Assembly: GCA_005789825.1 (NCBI GenBank)
Contig: SXWY01000139.1
Span: 1-43,064, forward strand
Source: Burkholderiales bacterium
GTDB lineage: Bacteria > Pseudomonadota > Gammaproteobacteria > Burkholderiales > Burkholderiaceae_C
Length of the DNA: 43,064 nucleotides
Direction: 5' to 3'
Shown here: positions 8,671 through 16,614 of the stretch, piece after piece
Numbering within the stretch: position 1 is the stretch's first letter
Layout of the letters: every line of letters begins with the position of its first letter
Notes under the pieces: generated by a model
What the model was told of the DNA's origin: nothing
Seen by the model: only the letters and a program-made list of their open reading frames with translations
Database searches by the model: none
Made by a program: the position numbers and the translations under genes

Positions 8671-9923
8671 AAAAACTCACCGTCGTGGGTGCGGGCTGGG
8701 CGGGACTGGCCGCTGCCGTGCATGCCGTGCAACAAGGCTGGCAAGTGCGTTTGCTGGAAGCCGCACCGCAAGTGGGCGGGCGTGCGCGTCGGGTCATGCA
8801 CCAAGGCTTGCCTTTGGACAACGGCCAACACATTTTGATTGGCGCTTACCGAGAAACATTGCAAATGATGCGTGCGGTCGGCATTGACACCGACCAACAC
8901 CTTTGGCGATTGCCGCTGAATTTGCGCAGACCCGATGGGCGCGGCTTGCAATTGCCCGCATGGCCTGCGCCTTGGAACATGTTGGCGGCGATCATGCTCG
9001 CCAAGGGCTGGGGTTGGCGCGACAAACTGTCGCTCGGCGGGCATGCATTGCGTTGGCGGCTCAACCATTTTCAAGCGCCGCCAGACATGAGCGTGGCCAT
9101 GCTGTGTCGCGATTTGCCTGCGGCGGTGATGTCTTTGCTGATTGAACCGCTGTGCGTATCGGCCTTGAATCTGCCCCCGGCACAAGCCAGCGCGCAGGTG
9201 TTTTTGCGGGTCATGCAAGACGCACTGGCCGGCGGCGCGGGCAGCAGTGACATGTTGATTCCGCGCACCGATTTGAGCAGTCTCTGGCCCGATGCCGCCG
9301 TGCATTGGTTGGCGCAGCATGGCGCAGACGTGGAGACTGGCTGCCATGTGCAATCCCTCGATGCTTGGCTGACAGACCCCGTGGTGCTGGCATGTCCTGC
9401 TTGGGAAGCCGCACGCTTGACCGCCGGTATCGAACCCACTTGGTCGGCTCAGGCCCATGCGCTGACGCACACCGCCATCACCACGGTGTATGTAAAAGCC
9501 AACCAACCGCTGGATTGGCAAAGCCCCGTCATGGCGTTGCACAGCGATGCGCATGCCCCCGCCCAATTTGCTTTTGACAAGGGCCAACTGTCCCCCAACC
9601 CCGAGATGCAAGGCGTATTGGCGATGGTGGTGAGCGCCAGCACACATGACCGGCAAACCACCACAGAAGCGGTGCTGTGGCAGGCCAAACACCAACTCGG
9701 GTTGGGTCAGGCCAGCGCGCTGCTCACCGTGGTGGAAAAGCGCGCGGCATTTGCCTGCGAACCGGGGGTCCGCAGACCCTCTGCATGGGTTCGGCAAGGC
9801 CTGGTGGCATGCGGCGATTACATCGATGGTCCCTACCCTGCCACCTTGGAAGGCGCAGTTCAATCAGGGCTTCATGCGGTGACCCTGCTTTCACACAAGC
9901 GCATGGGGGAAAATAAGGCATGA
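8667..9923 (+). CDS. hpnE: Hydroxysqualene dehydroxylase HpnE (FAD-dependent)
   Basis: This flavoprotein has the Rossmann motif VVGAGWAGLAAAV right at the N-terminus, then GGRAR (VGGRARRVMHQGLPLDNGQH) as in HpnE and related amine-oxidase/phytoene-desaturase-type proteins. It reduces hydroxysqualene to squalene. The start is not certain. The track uses a GTG at 8631, giving 430 aa and a 40-bp overlap with hpnD. A TTG at 8667 gives MKKLTVVGAGWAG (418 aa) with a 4-bp TTGA overlap with the hpnD stop. I prefer the TTG because it starts directly at the FAD-binding strand, as homologues do. The stop overlaps the hemH ATG (ATGA). Confidence 0.88.
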   Translation: MKKLTVVGAGWAGLAAAVHAVQQGWQVRLLEAAPQVGGRARRVMHQGLPLDNGQHILIGAYRETLQMMRAVGIDTDQHLWRLPLNLRRPDGRGLQLPAWPAPWNMLAAIMLAKGWGWRDKLSLGGHALRWRLNHFQAPPDMSVAMLCRDLPAAVMSLLIEPLCVSALNLPPAQASAQVFLRVMQDALAGGAGSSDMLIPRTDLSSLWPDAAVHWLAQHGADVETGCHVQSLDAWLTDPVVLACPAWEAARLTAGIEPTWSAQAHALTHTAITTVYVKANQPLDWQSPVMALHSDAHAPAQFAFDKGQLSPNPEMQGVLAMVVSASTHDRQTTTEAVLWQAKHQLGLGQASALLTVVEKRAAFACEPGVRRPSAWVRQGLVACGDYIDGPYPATLEGAVQSGLHAVTLLSHKRMGENKA

Positions 9924-11014
9924 ATTCAACTCCCAGATTTGCTGCCGAACCCGCCTACAGCCACGGTCAGCCCGCCAAAACAGCCATCGTTTACTGCAAT
10001 TTAGGCACGCCACAAGCGCCCACCGCCCCCGCATTGCGCCGCTACCTTGCTGAATTTTTAAGCGACCCCAGGGTGGTGGAAATACCGCGTTTTCTTTGGT
10101 TGATGATCTTGCACGGCATCATTTTGCGGGTACGTCCCGCCAAATCCGCGCACAAATACGCCAGCATTTGGACCACTGAAGGTTCGCCGTTGAAGGTTTG
10201 GACCGAGAAGCAAAGCTTGGCGCTTCAGCAATTGTTCGACCCCCACAAGGTGGTGGTCCGCTATGCCATGCGCTATGGGTCACCTGCCGTGCCGCAAGTG
10301 CTGGATGAATTGAAAGCGCAAGGCGTCACCCGTGTGCTGGTCTTGCCCGCGTACCCCCAATACTCTGGCACCACCACCGCCAGCGTGTTCGATGCGGTGT
10401 ACGCCTGGGGCATGCGCACCCGCAACTTGCCTGAGCTGCGGTTCATCAACCACTACCACGACCACCCGGGCTACATAGAAGCGCTGGCCGAGAAAATCCG
10501 CGCCCACTGGGCACAACATGGTCGAGCCGAACAGTTGGTCATGAGCTTTCACGGCGTTCCAGAACGCACCTTGCTTTTGGGCGACCCCTACCACTGCGAA
10601 TGCCACAAAACCGCCCGCTTACTGGCCCAGTCACTGGGCTTGTCCAAAGACGAATACAAAGTGTGTTTCCAATCGCGCTTTGGCAAAGCCAAATGGCTCG
10701 AGCCTTACACCGAACCCACGGTGCGCGAACTTGCCCGCCAAGGTTGCCGTTCGGTACAAATCGTCTGCCCCGGCTTTGTCAGCGACTGTCTTGAAACCCT
10801 CGAAGAGATCGCGCTTGAGGTAAAGGCAGCGTTTTTAGAAGAAGGTGGCGAGCAATTTCACTATATTGAATGCATCAACGACAGCCCGGTTTGGATACAA
10901 GCCATGCACAGCTTGACGATGACCCATATGTCTGGCTGGCCGCTTGAACCGGCAAGCGATGCAGATCGCTCGGTTTCACGCCAAGCCGCATTGGCTATCG
11001 GCGCAAAAAACTGA
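9920..11014 (+). CDS. hemH: Ferrochelatase
   Basis: This 364-aa cytoplasmic or membrane-associated enzyme inserts Fe2+ into protoporphyrin IX in the last step of haem synthesis. Recognisable segments are YCNLGTPQAPTAPALRRYL, LSDPRVVEIPRF, YASIWTTEGSPL, the metal-site His in SFHGVPERTL (about residue 210), the CHKTA segment and CPGFVSDCLETLEEI with its conserved Glu. Its ATG overlaps the hpnE stop by 4 bp, so it is translationally coupled to the squalene genes. In many Burkholderiales hemH sits instead near hrcA/nadK, so this position is a small oddity. A short C-terminal extension after the core (RSVSRQAALAIGAKN) looks unremarkable. Confidence 0.95.
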   Translation: MNSTPRFAAEPAYSHGQPAKTAIVYCNLGTPQAPTAPALRRYLAEFLSDPRVVEIPRFLWLMILHGIILRVRPAKSAHKYASIWTTEGSPLKVWTEKQSLALQQLFDPHKVVVRYAMRYGSPAVPQVLDELKAQGVTRVLVLPAYPQYSGTTTASVFDAVYAWGMRTRNLPELRFINHYHDHPGYIEALAEKIRAHWAQHGRAEQLVMSFHGVPERTLLLGDPYHCECHKTARLLAQSLGLSKDEYKVCFQSRFGKAKWLEPYTEPTVRELARQGCRSVQIVCPGFVSDCLETLEEIALEVKAAFLEEGGEQFHYIECINDSPVWIQAMHSLTMTHMSGWPLEPASDADRSVSRQAALAIGAKN

Positions 11015-11132
11015 TTGACAAGCCATTTTCCGCTCACGTGAATGCAAGCACTTTGGACTGAACCGTGCCTGCGGGACCTTTCAACGCCTCAGCCTCACGC
11101 AGGCAAGCCACTGACCCATTCGCAAAAGAAGC

Positions 11133-11996
11133 TTATTTGCTGGTCGTGGCAGACGGTGTTTCAGGCTGGGGTTTGCTGACGGGGTCTGCTGGCAACGAGA
11201 CTGAAGGTGCTTTTTCCGCCCCGGCAGCAGGCAAAACCGTGGCTGGGTCTGTGCTGGTCGCCGTGGCTTGTGCAGCATTGCCAGTCGGCTCTTGGGCAGT
11301 GGGCATGGCAGGCGGCGGCTCAAGGACAGGCGACACGGCAGGCGCAGGTTCGCTCGCAGTGGCTTGGGCTTTCTCGTCACCGGCTTGCTGCCTGAGCAGA
11401 GCCGCTGCAGCCAAGGCCACCAAAAACAATGCCAAAATTTTGATCAAGTAATTGGCATTGCTGCTTTCTGGCGGCGGCGGTTGATCCGCCTCAGTTGCTG
11501 ATGCTGCTGGCACAGCGCTGTCTGGTGCTTCGGACTGTGCCAAGTTGTCAGACTCGCCTGTTTGTTCATTTGTTGGGCTGGCTTGTTTGCTCTGGTCCGG
11601 ATTTTCGGGGGGCTGTGCCAGGACATGCCAAGATTCACTGCGAGAAATGGCGGCGGTTTCTGCGGGTGCGGAAGCATGGCTGGAAAGTGCTCCGCGAAAG
11701 GTGGTTTGGCCGTCAACAACATCTTCGTCCACTGGCGATGCTGGGTCTTGCTGCATCACCTCAGGCGTGACCTGCCCAAACAGCTGGGCTTCGGTCATAC
11801 CAAGCAAAGCTGCGACTTTGCGTGCTGCGGTGAGCTTGACGTTTTCACTGTAGAAAGCTGTCATGCCCCCTTCTTCGATTTGCTTGATTTGTTTAGTGGA
11901 CAAACAGGCCGTAGTGGCCACATCCGAGACGGCTAATCCCAAAGCCTCACGCTTGCGTCGAACGGTTTGACCGTCAATCTGGGATATGTCCGACAT
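11133..11996 (-). CDS. RodZ-like helix-turn-helix protein with one membrane segment and Pro/Ala-rich tail
   Basis: This 287-aa protein is preceded by AAAGG six bases before its ATG. Residues about 10-65 form an XRE/RodZ-type HTH (VRRKREALGLAVSDVATTAC, KQIKQIEEGG, AARKVAALLGM). A Pro/Gln/Ser-rich linker follows. A single TM helix (YLIKILALFLVALAAAALL) lies at about 184-202. The rest is a low-complexity Pro/Ala/Thr tail, presumably periplasmic. RodZ links MreB to the cell-wall machinery by the same HTH-TM layout. Here the gene is the last of a bactofilin operon, so a role in anchoring or organising bactofilin filaments is plausible. No enzymatic domain is seen. DNA binding is also possible. Confidence 0.75.
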   Translation of the reverse strand: MSDISQIDGQTVRRKREALGLAVSDVATTACLSTKQIKQIEEGGMTAFYSENVKLTAARKVAALLGMTEAQLFGQVTPEVMQQDPASPVDEDVVDGQTTFRGALSSHASAPAETAAISRSESWHVLAQPPENPDQSKQASPTNEQTGESDNLAQSEAPDSAVPAASATEADQPPPPESSNANYLIKILALFLVALAAAALLRQQAGDEKAQATASEPAPAVSPVLEPPPAMPTAQEPTGNAAQATATSTDPATVLPAAGAEKAPSVSLPADPVSKPQPETPSATTSK

Positions 11997-12018
11997 GCAT
12001 GGCCTTTGATCAAAAAAC

Positions 12019-12483
12019 TTACTTTACCAGCAGCAGTTCACCTTTGATAGACGCGCCTTTTTGCACCGACAGCGTTTGGTACACCACATGGCCATCCACC
12101 GAAGCTGATGATGTCACGATCAATTCGCTGCATGTCGCGGTACCAGAAAATTTACCTTTGATATGCAAACTAGAGCAGGTCACGACTCCCTCGACTTGAC
12201 CGCGTGAACCAATGGTCAATTCGTCCACTTGTACTTGTCCGTTCAAAGATCCTTCCACGTGGATAGCACCTTTGGCTGCAATTTCGCCGCGAAACGAAAA
12301 GCCTTCGCTCAAAATCGAAGGCTTAGAAGCGTTGGAGGAGATCATGTCCATCATGTTGTTTCTCTGTGGTTGTGCAACTGGCTGATTGTCTGGGCTGGTT
12401 TCAACGGGTGCATTGGGCTTGGTAGCTTCTGCAGCAGGAGGGGTAGCAGTGTTAGGGGTTACTGTTTTGGATTTGTTGAACAT
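12019..12483 (-). CDS. Bactofilin (with disordered N-terminal tail)
   Basis: This 154-aa protein has an N-terminal ~50 residues rich in Pro/Ala/Thr/Gln (disordered) and a DUF583 beta-helix core from about residue 55. The core is built of short glycine-punctuated repeats (FRGEIAAKGAIHVEGSLNGQ, IGSRGQVEGVV, IKGKFSGTATCSELIV, SSASVDGHVVYQ). Bactofilins polymerise without nucleotide into membrane-associated filaments that position cell-wall enzymes. Its start lies 32 bp inside the 3' end of the M23 peptidase gene, so the two are tightly coupled. It is one of two bactofilins in this operon and the one with the longer tail. Confidence 0.9.
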   Translation of the reverse strand: MFNKSKTVTPNTATPPAAEATKPNAPVETSPDNQPVAQPQRNNMMDMISSNASKPSILSEGFSFRGEIAAKGAIHVEGSLNGQVQVDELTIGSRGQVEGVVTCSSLHIKGKFSGTATCSELIVTSSASVDGHVVYQTLSVQKGASIKGELLLVK

Positions 12484-13501
12484 ATTGCGCGGTCCTGATC
12501 ACTTTTTGCGGATTGACAGGATATCCACCTACCAAGATCTCAAAATGGAGATGCTTGCCAGTAGAGGAATCGCCCGTGTTTCCGATGTAGCCCAGCAGGC
12601 TTTCTGTGGTGACCTTGTCACCCACTTTGACCAACAATTGCGCCAAATGTGCGTACAAAGATTCAACGCCGTTTAAGTGCCGAATCATCACGGTGTTGCC
12701 ATACTGAGGATGGTATTCTGCCATGACCACAATACCCGGTTTGACCGCGAACACTTTGTCATCCCCCGTGTGACTCATCAAGTCGAGGCCAGTATGGAAA
12801 TGTGAACGTCCGGTGAGCGGGTGTTTTCGTATGCCGAAATCAGAGGAAACGCTGTAATTGGCTACCGGCAAATGGCCGGGTAATGCATACAACACCTCGC
12901 GCAATGCACGGTTGGTTGCCAATTCGTCAGCCACTTTGCCTCGCAATAAAGGATTGGATTGGAGATCACCTTGAGGGGAGTAGCCACCATTGGCTGAATT
13001 TTGTTGAATGATGCCAACGATTTTCTCGGTCAATCCCGAAGATTCCAGTTGGCTTTTGAGGGTTTCGTTTTCCTCAGAGACGGCCACCATCGACGTTTCA
13101 ACAAACCGCCTGATGCTCATGTCGCGATCGCGGATGGTTTGCGCCAGAGTGACCATCTGTTCTTCGGTGAGTGATGCCGCGTCGGGGGAATTGGTGTCTA
13201 CCGAACTGGTCAGCAACGCGCGGTACACCTCTTCATGCGATTTCTCCAGGCGGGCTCGGCTGACACCCAGCACCAAACTGGTGATCACCAAAAAAGCTAT
13301 CAAGCCCAGCAAAGCTGCAGACGTGATCAAAATACCTCTGGCGGCAAATCGCTGAAACCCGGCAGAAATATGGAAATACTTGAGGTCACCGCTTTGCTCA
13401 AGAATCAGTTTCACATCGTGGTACTCGCGAGACCACATGCGCTTAATCAACAAGGGAATACGGCGGGTGAATGCTAGAGAAGAGTAAGACAAAAAACGCA
13501 T
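12452..13501 (-). CDS. Membrane-anchored M23 (LytM-type) peptidoglycan endopeptidase
   Basis: This 349-aa protein has a cytoplasmic N-terminus of about 55 residues and one TM helix (ILITSAALLGLIAFLVITSLVLG). A Glu/Gln-rich probable coiled coil follows (about 80-160), then a C-terminal M23 domain (about 220-335). The zinc and catalytic residues are all visible: H and D in SHFHTGLDLM, and HxH in GKHLHFEILVGG, so it should be an active endopeptidase cutting peptide crosslinks in the periplasm. A Shine-Dalgarno-like GGTGAG precedes the ATG. It lies between two bactofilin genes, the usual genetic partnership in which bactofilin localises an M23 hydrolase. Confidence 0.9.
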   Translation of the reverse strand: MRFLSYSSLAFTRRIPLLIKRMWSREYHDVKLILEQSGDLKYFHISAGFQRFAARGILITSAALLGLIAFLVITSLVLGVSRARLEKSHEEVYRALLTSSVDTNSPDAASLTEEQMVTLAQTIRDRDMSIRRFVETSMVAVSEENETLKSQLESSGLTEKIVGIIQQNSANGGYSPQGDLQSNPLLRGKVADELATNRALREVLYALPGHLPVANYSVSSDFGIRKHPLTGRSHFHTGLDLMSHTGDDKVFAVKPGIVVMAEYHPQYGNTVMIRHLNGVESLYAHLAQLLVKVGDKVTTESLLGYIGNTGDSSTGKHLHFEILVGGYPVNPQKVIRTAQYVQQIQNSNP

Positions 13502-13522
13502 GAACTCACCATGTATAGGGCA

Positions 13523-13915
13523 TCAACTGCCCGATGGCTTGGTCTGCTGATGGCTTGCACCGGTAGATGCGGCGGCAGGCGGCTCAGAGCCTTGGTTAAG
13601 GGCGCCCTCGATTTCACCGCCCTTTTCAATTTCTATTTCGGCGTAATGGATTTTTCCAACGATTTTTCCAGTGGCGCGAACGATCAAACTTTTCTCGCTG
13701 ACGATGGTGTGGTGCAACTGGCCTCTGACATCGATCATTTTGGCGGAAACCCTGCCTGTGATTCGCCCAGTGGTGCCAATGAGCACTTCCTCAGCAGTCA
13801 AATCGCCTTCAATCACACCATTGATCACAGCCTTTGAAGGTACGGTGAAAGCACCTTTCACGACCACGCCATCGCCGATCACGACGCTTTCTAATGTATC
13901 TGCTGGATTTGCCAT
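13523..13915 (-). CDS. Bactofilin (short form)
   Basis: This 130-aa protein is almost all DUF583 beta-helix: VVIGDGVVVKGAFTVPSKAV, INGVIEGDLTAEEVLIG, TGRITGRVSAKMIDVRGQL and IVRATGKIVGKIHYAEIEIEKGGEIEG. A short Ser/Gln/Pro-rich C-terminal tail follows. It is the first gene of the operon bactofilin, M23 peptidase, bactofilin, RodZ-like. A strong Shine-Dalgarno (AAGGGAG) stands five bases before the ATG, suggesting high expression, as expected for a filament-forming protein. It differs from the second bactofilin in having its disordered tail at the C-terminus, so the two may copolymerise or recruit different partners. Confidence 0.9.
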   Translation of the reverse strand: MANPADTLESVVIGDGVVVKGAFTVPSKAVINGVIEGDLTAEEVLIGTTGRITGRVSAKMIDVRGQLHHTIVSEKSLIVRATGKIVGKIHYAEIEIEKGGEIEGALNQGSEPPAAASTGASHQQTKPSGS

Positions 13916-14155
13916 ACTTGCTCCCTTGTTTTGATCTTATCAAAGATCAAATATAAATTAACTTTTTTATTGAAGCTCTTGATTTAATTGAAAAAAAAAG
14001 CAAAACCTTGCATTTGAAAACGCTGAAAAAACAGGCGGCACCTAAGTTAAATGGATATTTTTTTCAAAAAATACAATACCAAATAACTCATTAAATGAAT
14101 AATTGTTTATTGATTGAATAAGTTGTCAGCTATTTGCAAATCAACAACAAACCGT
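13916..14155. other. AT-rich intergenic region upstream of the bactofilin operon
   Basis: About 240 bp with long A and T tracts (for example a run of nine A residues around 13990) stands out against the GC-richer genes. No ORF of interest is present. It must hold the promoter of the bactofilin operon, with TATATT and TTTATA-like boxes near 13952-13965 on the minus strand. The A-tracts suggest intrinsic curvature or binding of an H-NS-like or other nucleoid protein. I cannot fix a single promoter. Confidence 0.6.
13930..13951. promoter_or_regulatory. Perfect 9-bp inverted repeat upstream of the bactofilin operon
   Basis: TTTGATCTT-ATCA-AAGATCAAA is a perfect 9-bp dyad with a 4-bp centre, ending 15 bp upstream of the first bactofilin start codon. 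It could be an operator for a dimeric regulator or a hairpin in the mRNA leader just before the Shine-Dalgarno. It is not a terminator for a plus-strand gene, since no plus-strand gene precedes it. Confidence 0.6.
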
Positions 14156-14195
14156 CCCAAAATCACCAGAGACAGGCAACCCTGATCATTTTGGG
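14156..14195 (-). terminator. Possible terminator of the RhlE-like helicase gene
   Basis: On the minus strand CCCAAAAT pairs with ATTTTGGG (8 bp), extended by further pairs after one mismatch, 18 bp after the helicase stop codon. The following bases (ACGGTTTGTTG) are only moderately T-rich, so this is a weak call. Confidence 0.4.
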
Positions 14196-14212
14196 AGGTG
14201 ATGGGTCTATGT

Positions 14213-15697
14213 TTAGGGGCGAGCGGCACGCGGTTTGAAGCTGTTGCCCCGTTTGGCACCCGCAAAAGACTTTCCACCACCGGGCTTACCGCGACGTGGT
14301 TCGTGCGACGGAGCGCGGGCTGGGCGCTGTGTGGGCTCCAACCCAGGTATGACTTCGGCGTTCAGGGTTTGTTGCGTGTAATGCTGAATGTCTTGGATTT
14401 TGCGGCGATCGCGGAATTCGGCAAAGGTGACCGCCAAACCATCGCGGCCAGCACGACCGGTTCGGCCAATCCGGTGTACGTAATCTTCTTGCTTCATGGG
14501 CAAGCCGAAGTTGAACACATGGCTGATGCTGGGCACATCAATACCGCGCGCCGCCACATCGGTAGCCACCAAAATTTGCACACGACCATCGCGCAATGCC
14601 TGCAAGCGGCGATTACGCAAGCCTTGGCTGAGCGCGCCATGCAATGCAACGGCTGAAAAACCGACTTGCTGCAAATCTTCGGCGAGTGCATCGCACTCAA
14701 TTTGCGTGCTGGCAAACACGATCGCTTGATCGATCGTCGTGTCGCGCAACCAATGGTCAAGTAATTTGCGTTTGTGTTGCTGGCTGTCTGCCCAAAACAA
14801 AATTTGTTTGATATTGCTTTTTTGCGCCTGCGTGGATTCAATTTGCAAACGCTGGGGAGTGCGCATGATGCGCGCTGCCAATTGCTGGATTCGAGGCGCG
14901 ATGGTGGCGCTGAACATCATGGTTTGGCGGCGCGATTCTGTGAGTTTGTGGATGTCAGCCAAATCTTCGGCAAAGCCCAAATCCAACATGCGATCTGCTT
15001 CATCCACCACCAGAAATTGAACTTTGCTCAAGTGAAGTTGCTTGGAGCGTTGCAAATCCAGCAAGCGTCCTGGTGTGGCCACCACCAAATCGGCGTTGTG
15101 CAAACGCGCAATTTGCAAGGGGTATGGCATACCGCCCACCACACAAGCGACGCGCAAACCTTTGCAATGTTTGACCAAATCGATGGCATCTTTGGCCACT
15201 TGTTGCGCCAACTCGCGGGTGGGACACAATACCAAAGCACTGGGGAAAGCAGGCTTCACATGGCGCACATCGGTGGGGTTTTTACGGCGTGGTTTTTTGG
15301 GCAACTCTTCACCGTTGGCCTTGGCCTGCTCTACCTTTGACGCCCAAGCTTTGGCTTCTTCTTGCTCGACAGCCTGGCGCTCTACCAAAATAGTGTGCAG
15401 CACAGGCAACAAAAAAGCAGCGGTCTTGCCACTGCCAGTTTGGCTAGAGACCAACAAATCATTGGCAGGTTTGTCCGCGTTGTCTTGCAGAGCCAAAGGT
15501 ATGGCGCGCAATTGGACTTCGGTGGGTTGAGTGAAATTCAAGTCATGCACAGCAGCCAGCAGTTCTTTGGCCAAGCCCATTTGGGCAAATGCGTTGGGCG
15601 CAGCGGCGGCTTGGGGTGGTGCGCCGTGCATAGAGGGAAGTTCGTGGGCTGGCTCGTGGTTAGCGTCAGCGAGGGAATGCAAATTCAAATCGTCCAT
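14213..15697 (-). CDS. DEAD-box ATP-dependent RNA helicase, RhlE-like
   Basis: The start is the ATG at 15697 (MDDLNLHSLADANHEPAHEL), giving 494 aa. The track start at 15760 lies in the structured leader and is less likely. Helicase motifs run in order: the Q motif (FTQPTEVQLRAIPLAL), I (SQTGSGKT), Ia (PTRELAQQ), II (VVDEADRMLDLGF), III (SAT), IV, V (ARGIDVP) and VI (HRIGRTGRAGR). An insertion rich in charged residues follows motif I (EEAKAWASKVEQAKANGEEL). The C-terminus is a basic Gly/Arg/Lys tail that probably binds RNA. Such enzymes act in ribosome assembly and mRNA turnover. Oligoribonuclease is encoded 212 bp upstream in the same direction. Confidence 0.93.
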   Translation of the reverse strand: MDDLNLHSLADANHEPAHELPSMHGAPPQAAAAPNAFAQMGLAKELLAAVHDLNFTQPTEVQLRAIPLALQDNADKPANDLLVSSQTGSGKTAAFLLPVLHTILVERQAVEQEEAKAWASKVEQAKANGEELPKKPRRKNPTDVRHVKPAFPSALVLCPTRELAQQVAKDAIDLVKHCKGLRVACVVGGMPYPLQIARLHNADLVVATPGRLLDLQRSKQLHLSKVQFLVVDEADRMLDLGFAEDLADIHKLTESRRQTMMFSATIAPRIQQLAARIMRTPQRLQIESTQAQKSNIKQILFWADSQQHKRKLLDHWLRDTTIDQAIVFASTQIECDALAEDLQQVGFSAVALHGALSQGLRNRRLQALRDGRVQILVATDVAARGIDVPSISHVFNFGLPMKQEDYVHRIGRTGRAGRDGLAVTFAEFRDRRKIQDIQHYTQQTLNAEVIPGLEPTQRPARAPSHEPRRGKPGGGKSFAGAKRGNSFKPRAARP

Positions 15698-15712
15698 TGT
15701 GTTTTTGGCCCA

Positions 15713-15735
15713 CACCTGAAAAGGTGGAGCAGCTC
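15713..15735 (-). promoter_or_regulatory. Hairpins in the leader of the RhlE-like helicase gene
   Basis: Two adjacent small dyads, CACCT-GAAA-AGGTG (15713-15726) and GGAGC-A-GCTCC (15725-15735), lie 16 bp or more upstream of the helicase ATG. They would form short hairpins in the mRNA leader, where they could influence translation or stability. There is no T-tract, so termination is unlikely. Regulation is inferred only. Confidence 0.4.
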
Positions 15736-15909
15736 CGTTCAAAAGTGTGAAAAACATCAACCTTCAAACAAAGCATGCTGCAAAAAAACTGCAACGCGGC
15801 TCTAAAAGAACCCAAGGTGTGAAGAGGATGTAGCTAGGTTGCTCTTACCAGAACAACTAGGGGTATTCTCGCACGAAAAGCGGGTGCTGTTGTAAAAAAT
15901 TATGAGGAC

Positions 15910-16497
15910 TTACAGTTTCAAAAAGTGCTCGCGATAGTGCGCAAGTTCATCAATCGACTCGTGCACATCTGCCAACGCCGTGTGGCTTTGCTGTTTTTTG
16001 AAGCTGTTGAAGACCTCGGGTTTCCAACGCTTTGACAATTCCTTCAAAGTGCTGACATCGAGGTTGCGGTAATGGAACCAAGCCTCAAAGCGAGGCAGGT
16101 ACTTCAATAAAAAACGCCGGTCTTGTCCAATCGTGTTACCGCACATGGGGGCCACACCTTTGCTGACATACCGCTTCATGAAGTCGATCAACACGTCTTC
16201 TGCTTGGGTTTCTGTCACATCAGAGGCTTTGACCTTGTCGATCAAACCGCTTTTGCCGTGAGTGCCCTTGTTCCAAGCGTCCATGCCTGCCAGCAGCGCA
16301 TCGCTTTGGTGGATCACGACCACCGGGCCTTCGATCCGGGGCGAGAGGTCTGGCCCGGTCACCACGATGGCAATTTCCAACAACCTCTCCCGCTCGGGAT
16401 CTAAGCCTGACATTTCACAATCCAACCAAACCAGGTTGTTGTCGTTTTTGGCAAGTTCGGGGATGTCGGTCGAAGCAGAGGTGGTGTAGGTAATCAT
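15910..16497 (-). CDS. orn: Oligoribonuclease
   Basis: This DEDDh 3'-5' exonuclease finishes RNA decay by degrading 2-5-nt RNAs, and it clears pGpG from c-di-GMP turnover. The acidic residues are visible in [14 protein letters not shown] (D and E), in [12 protein letters not shown] (D) and in [11 protein letters not shown] (H and D). The preferred start is the ATG at 16497 ([19 protein letters not shown]), giving 195 aa. An in-frame ATG at 16521 would add eight residues. It lies upstream of and co-directional with the RhlE-like helicase, and divergent from the M48 peptidase, whose start is 118 bp away. Confidence 0.95.
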   Translation of the reverse strand: MITYTTSASTDIPELAKNDNNLVWLDCEMSGLDPERERLLEIAIVVTGPDLSPRIEGPVVVIHQSDALLAGMDAWNKGTHGKSGLIDKVKASDVTETQAEDVLIDFMKRYVSKGVAPMCGNTIGQDRRFLLKYLPRFEAWFHYRNLDVSTLKELSKRWKPEVFNSFKKQQSHTALADVHESIDELAHYREHFLKL

Positions 16498-16614
16498 GCG
16501 GTCATTGTCCCTCAAGCGCACGCAGATTAAGCGTAATCAAGCAAAATACCAGCTTGCTCGCACTGCTTGAAACGCTTCTGCCGCTGCGATTGTGCAAACC
16601 TCTACACTGCTCCC

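Noticed and set aside
8547-9863. 438-aa minus-strand ORF
   Set aside because: It is antisense to hpnE, whose FAD-binding and family motifs are clear. It is a shadow frame.
11067-11104. Terminator after hemH (GCCTGCG...CGCAGGC)
   Set aside because: The loop is 24 nt and there is no T-tract. It may be chance.
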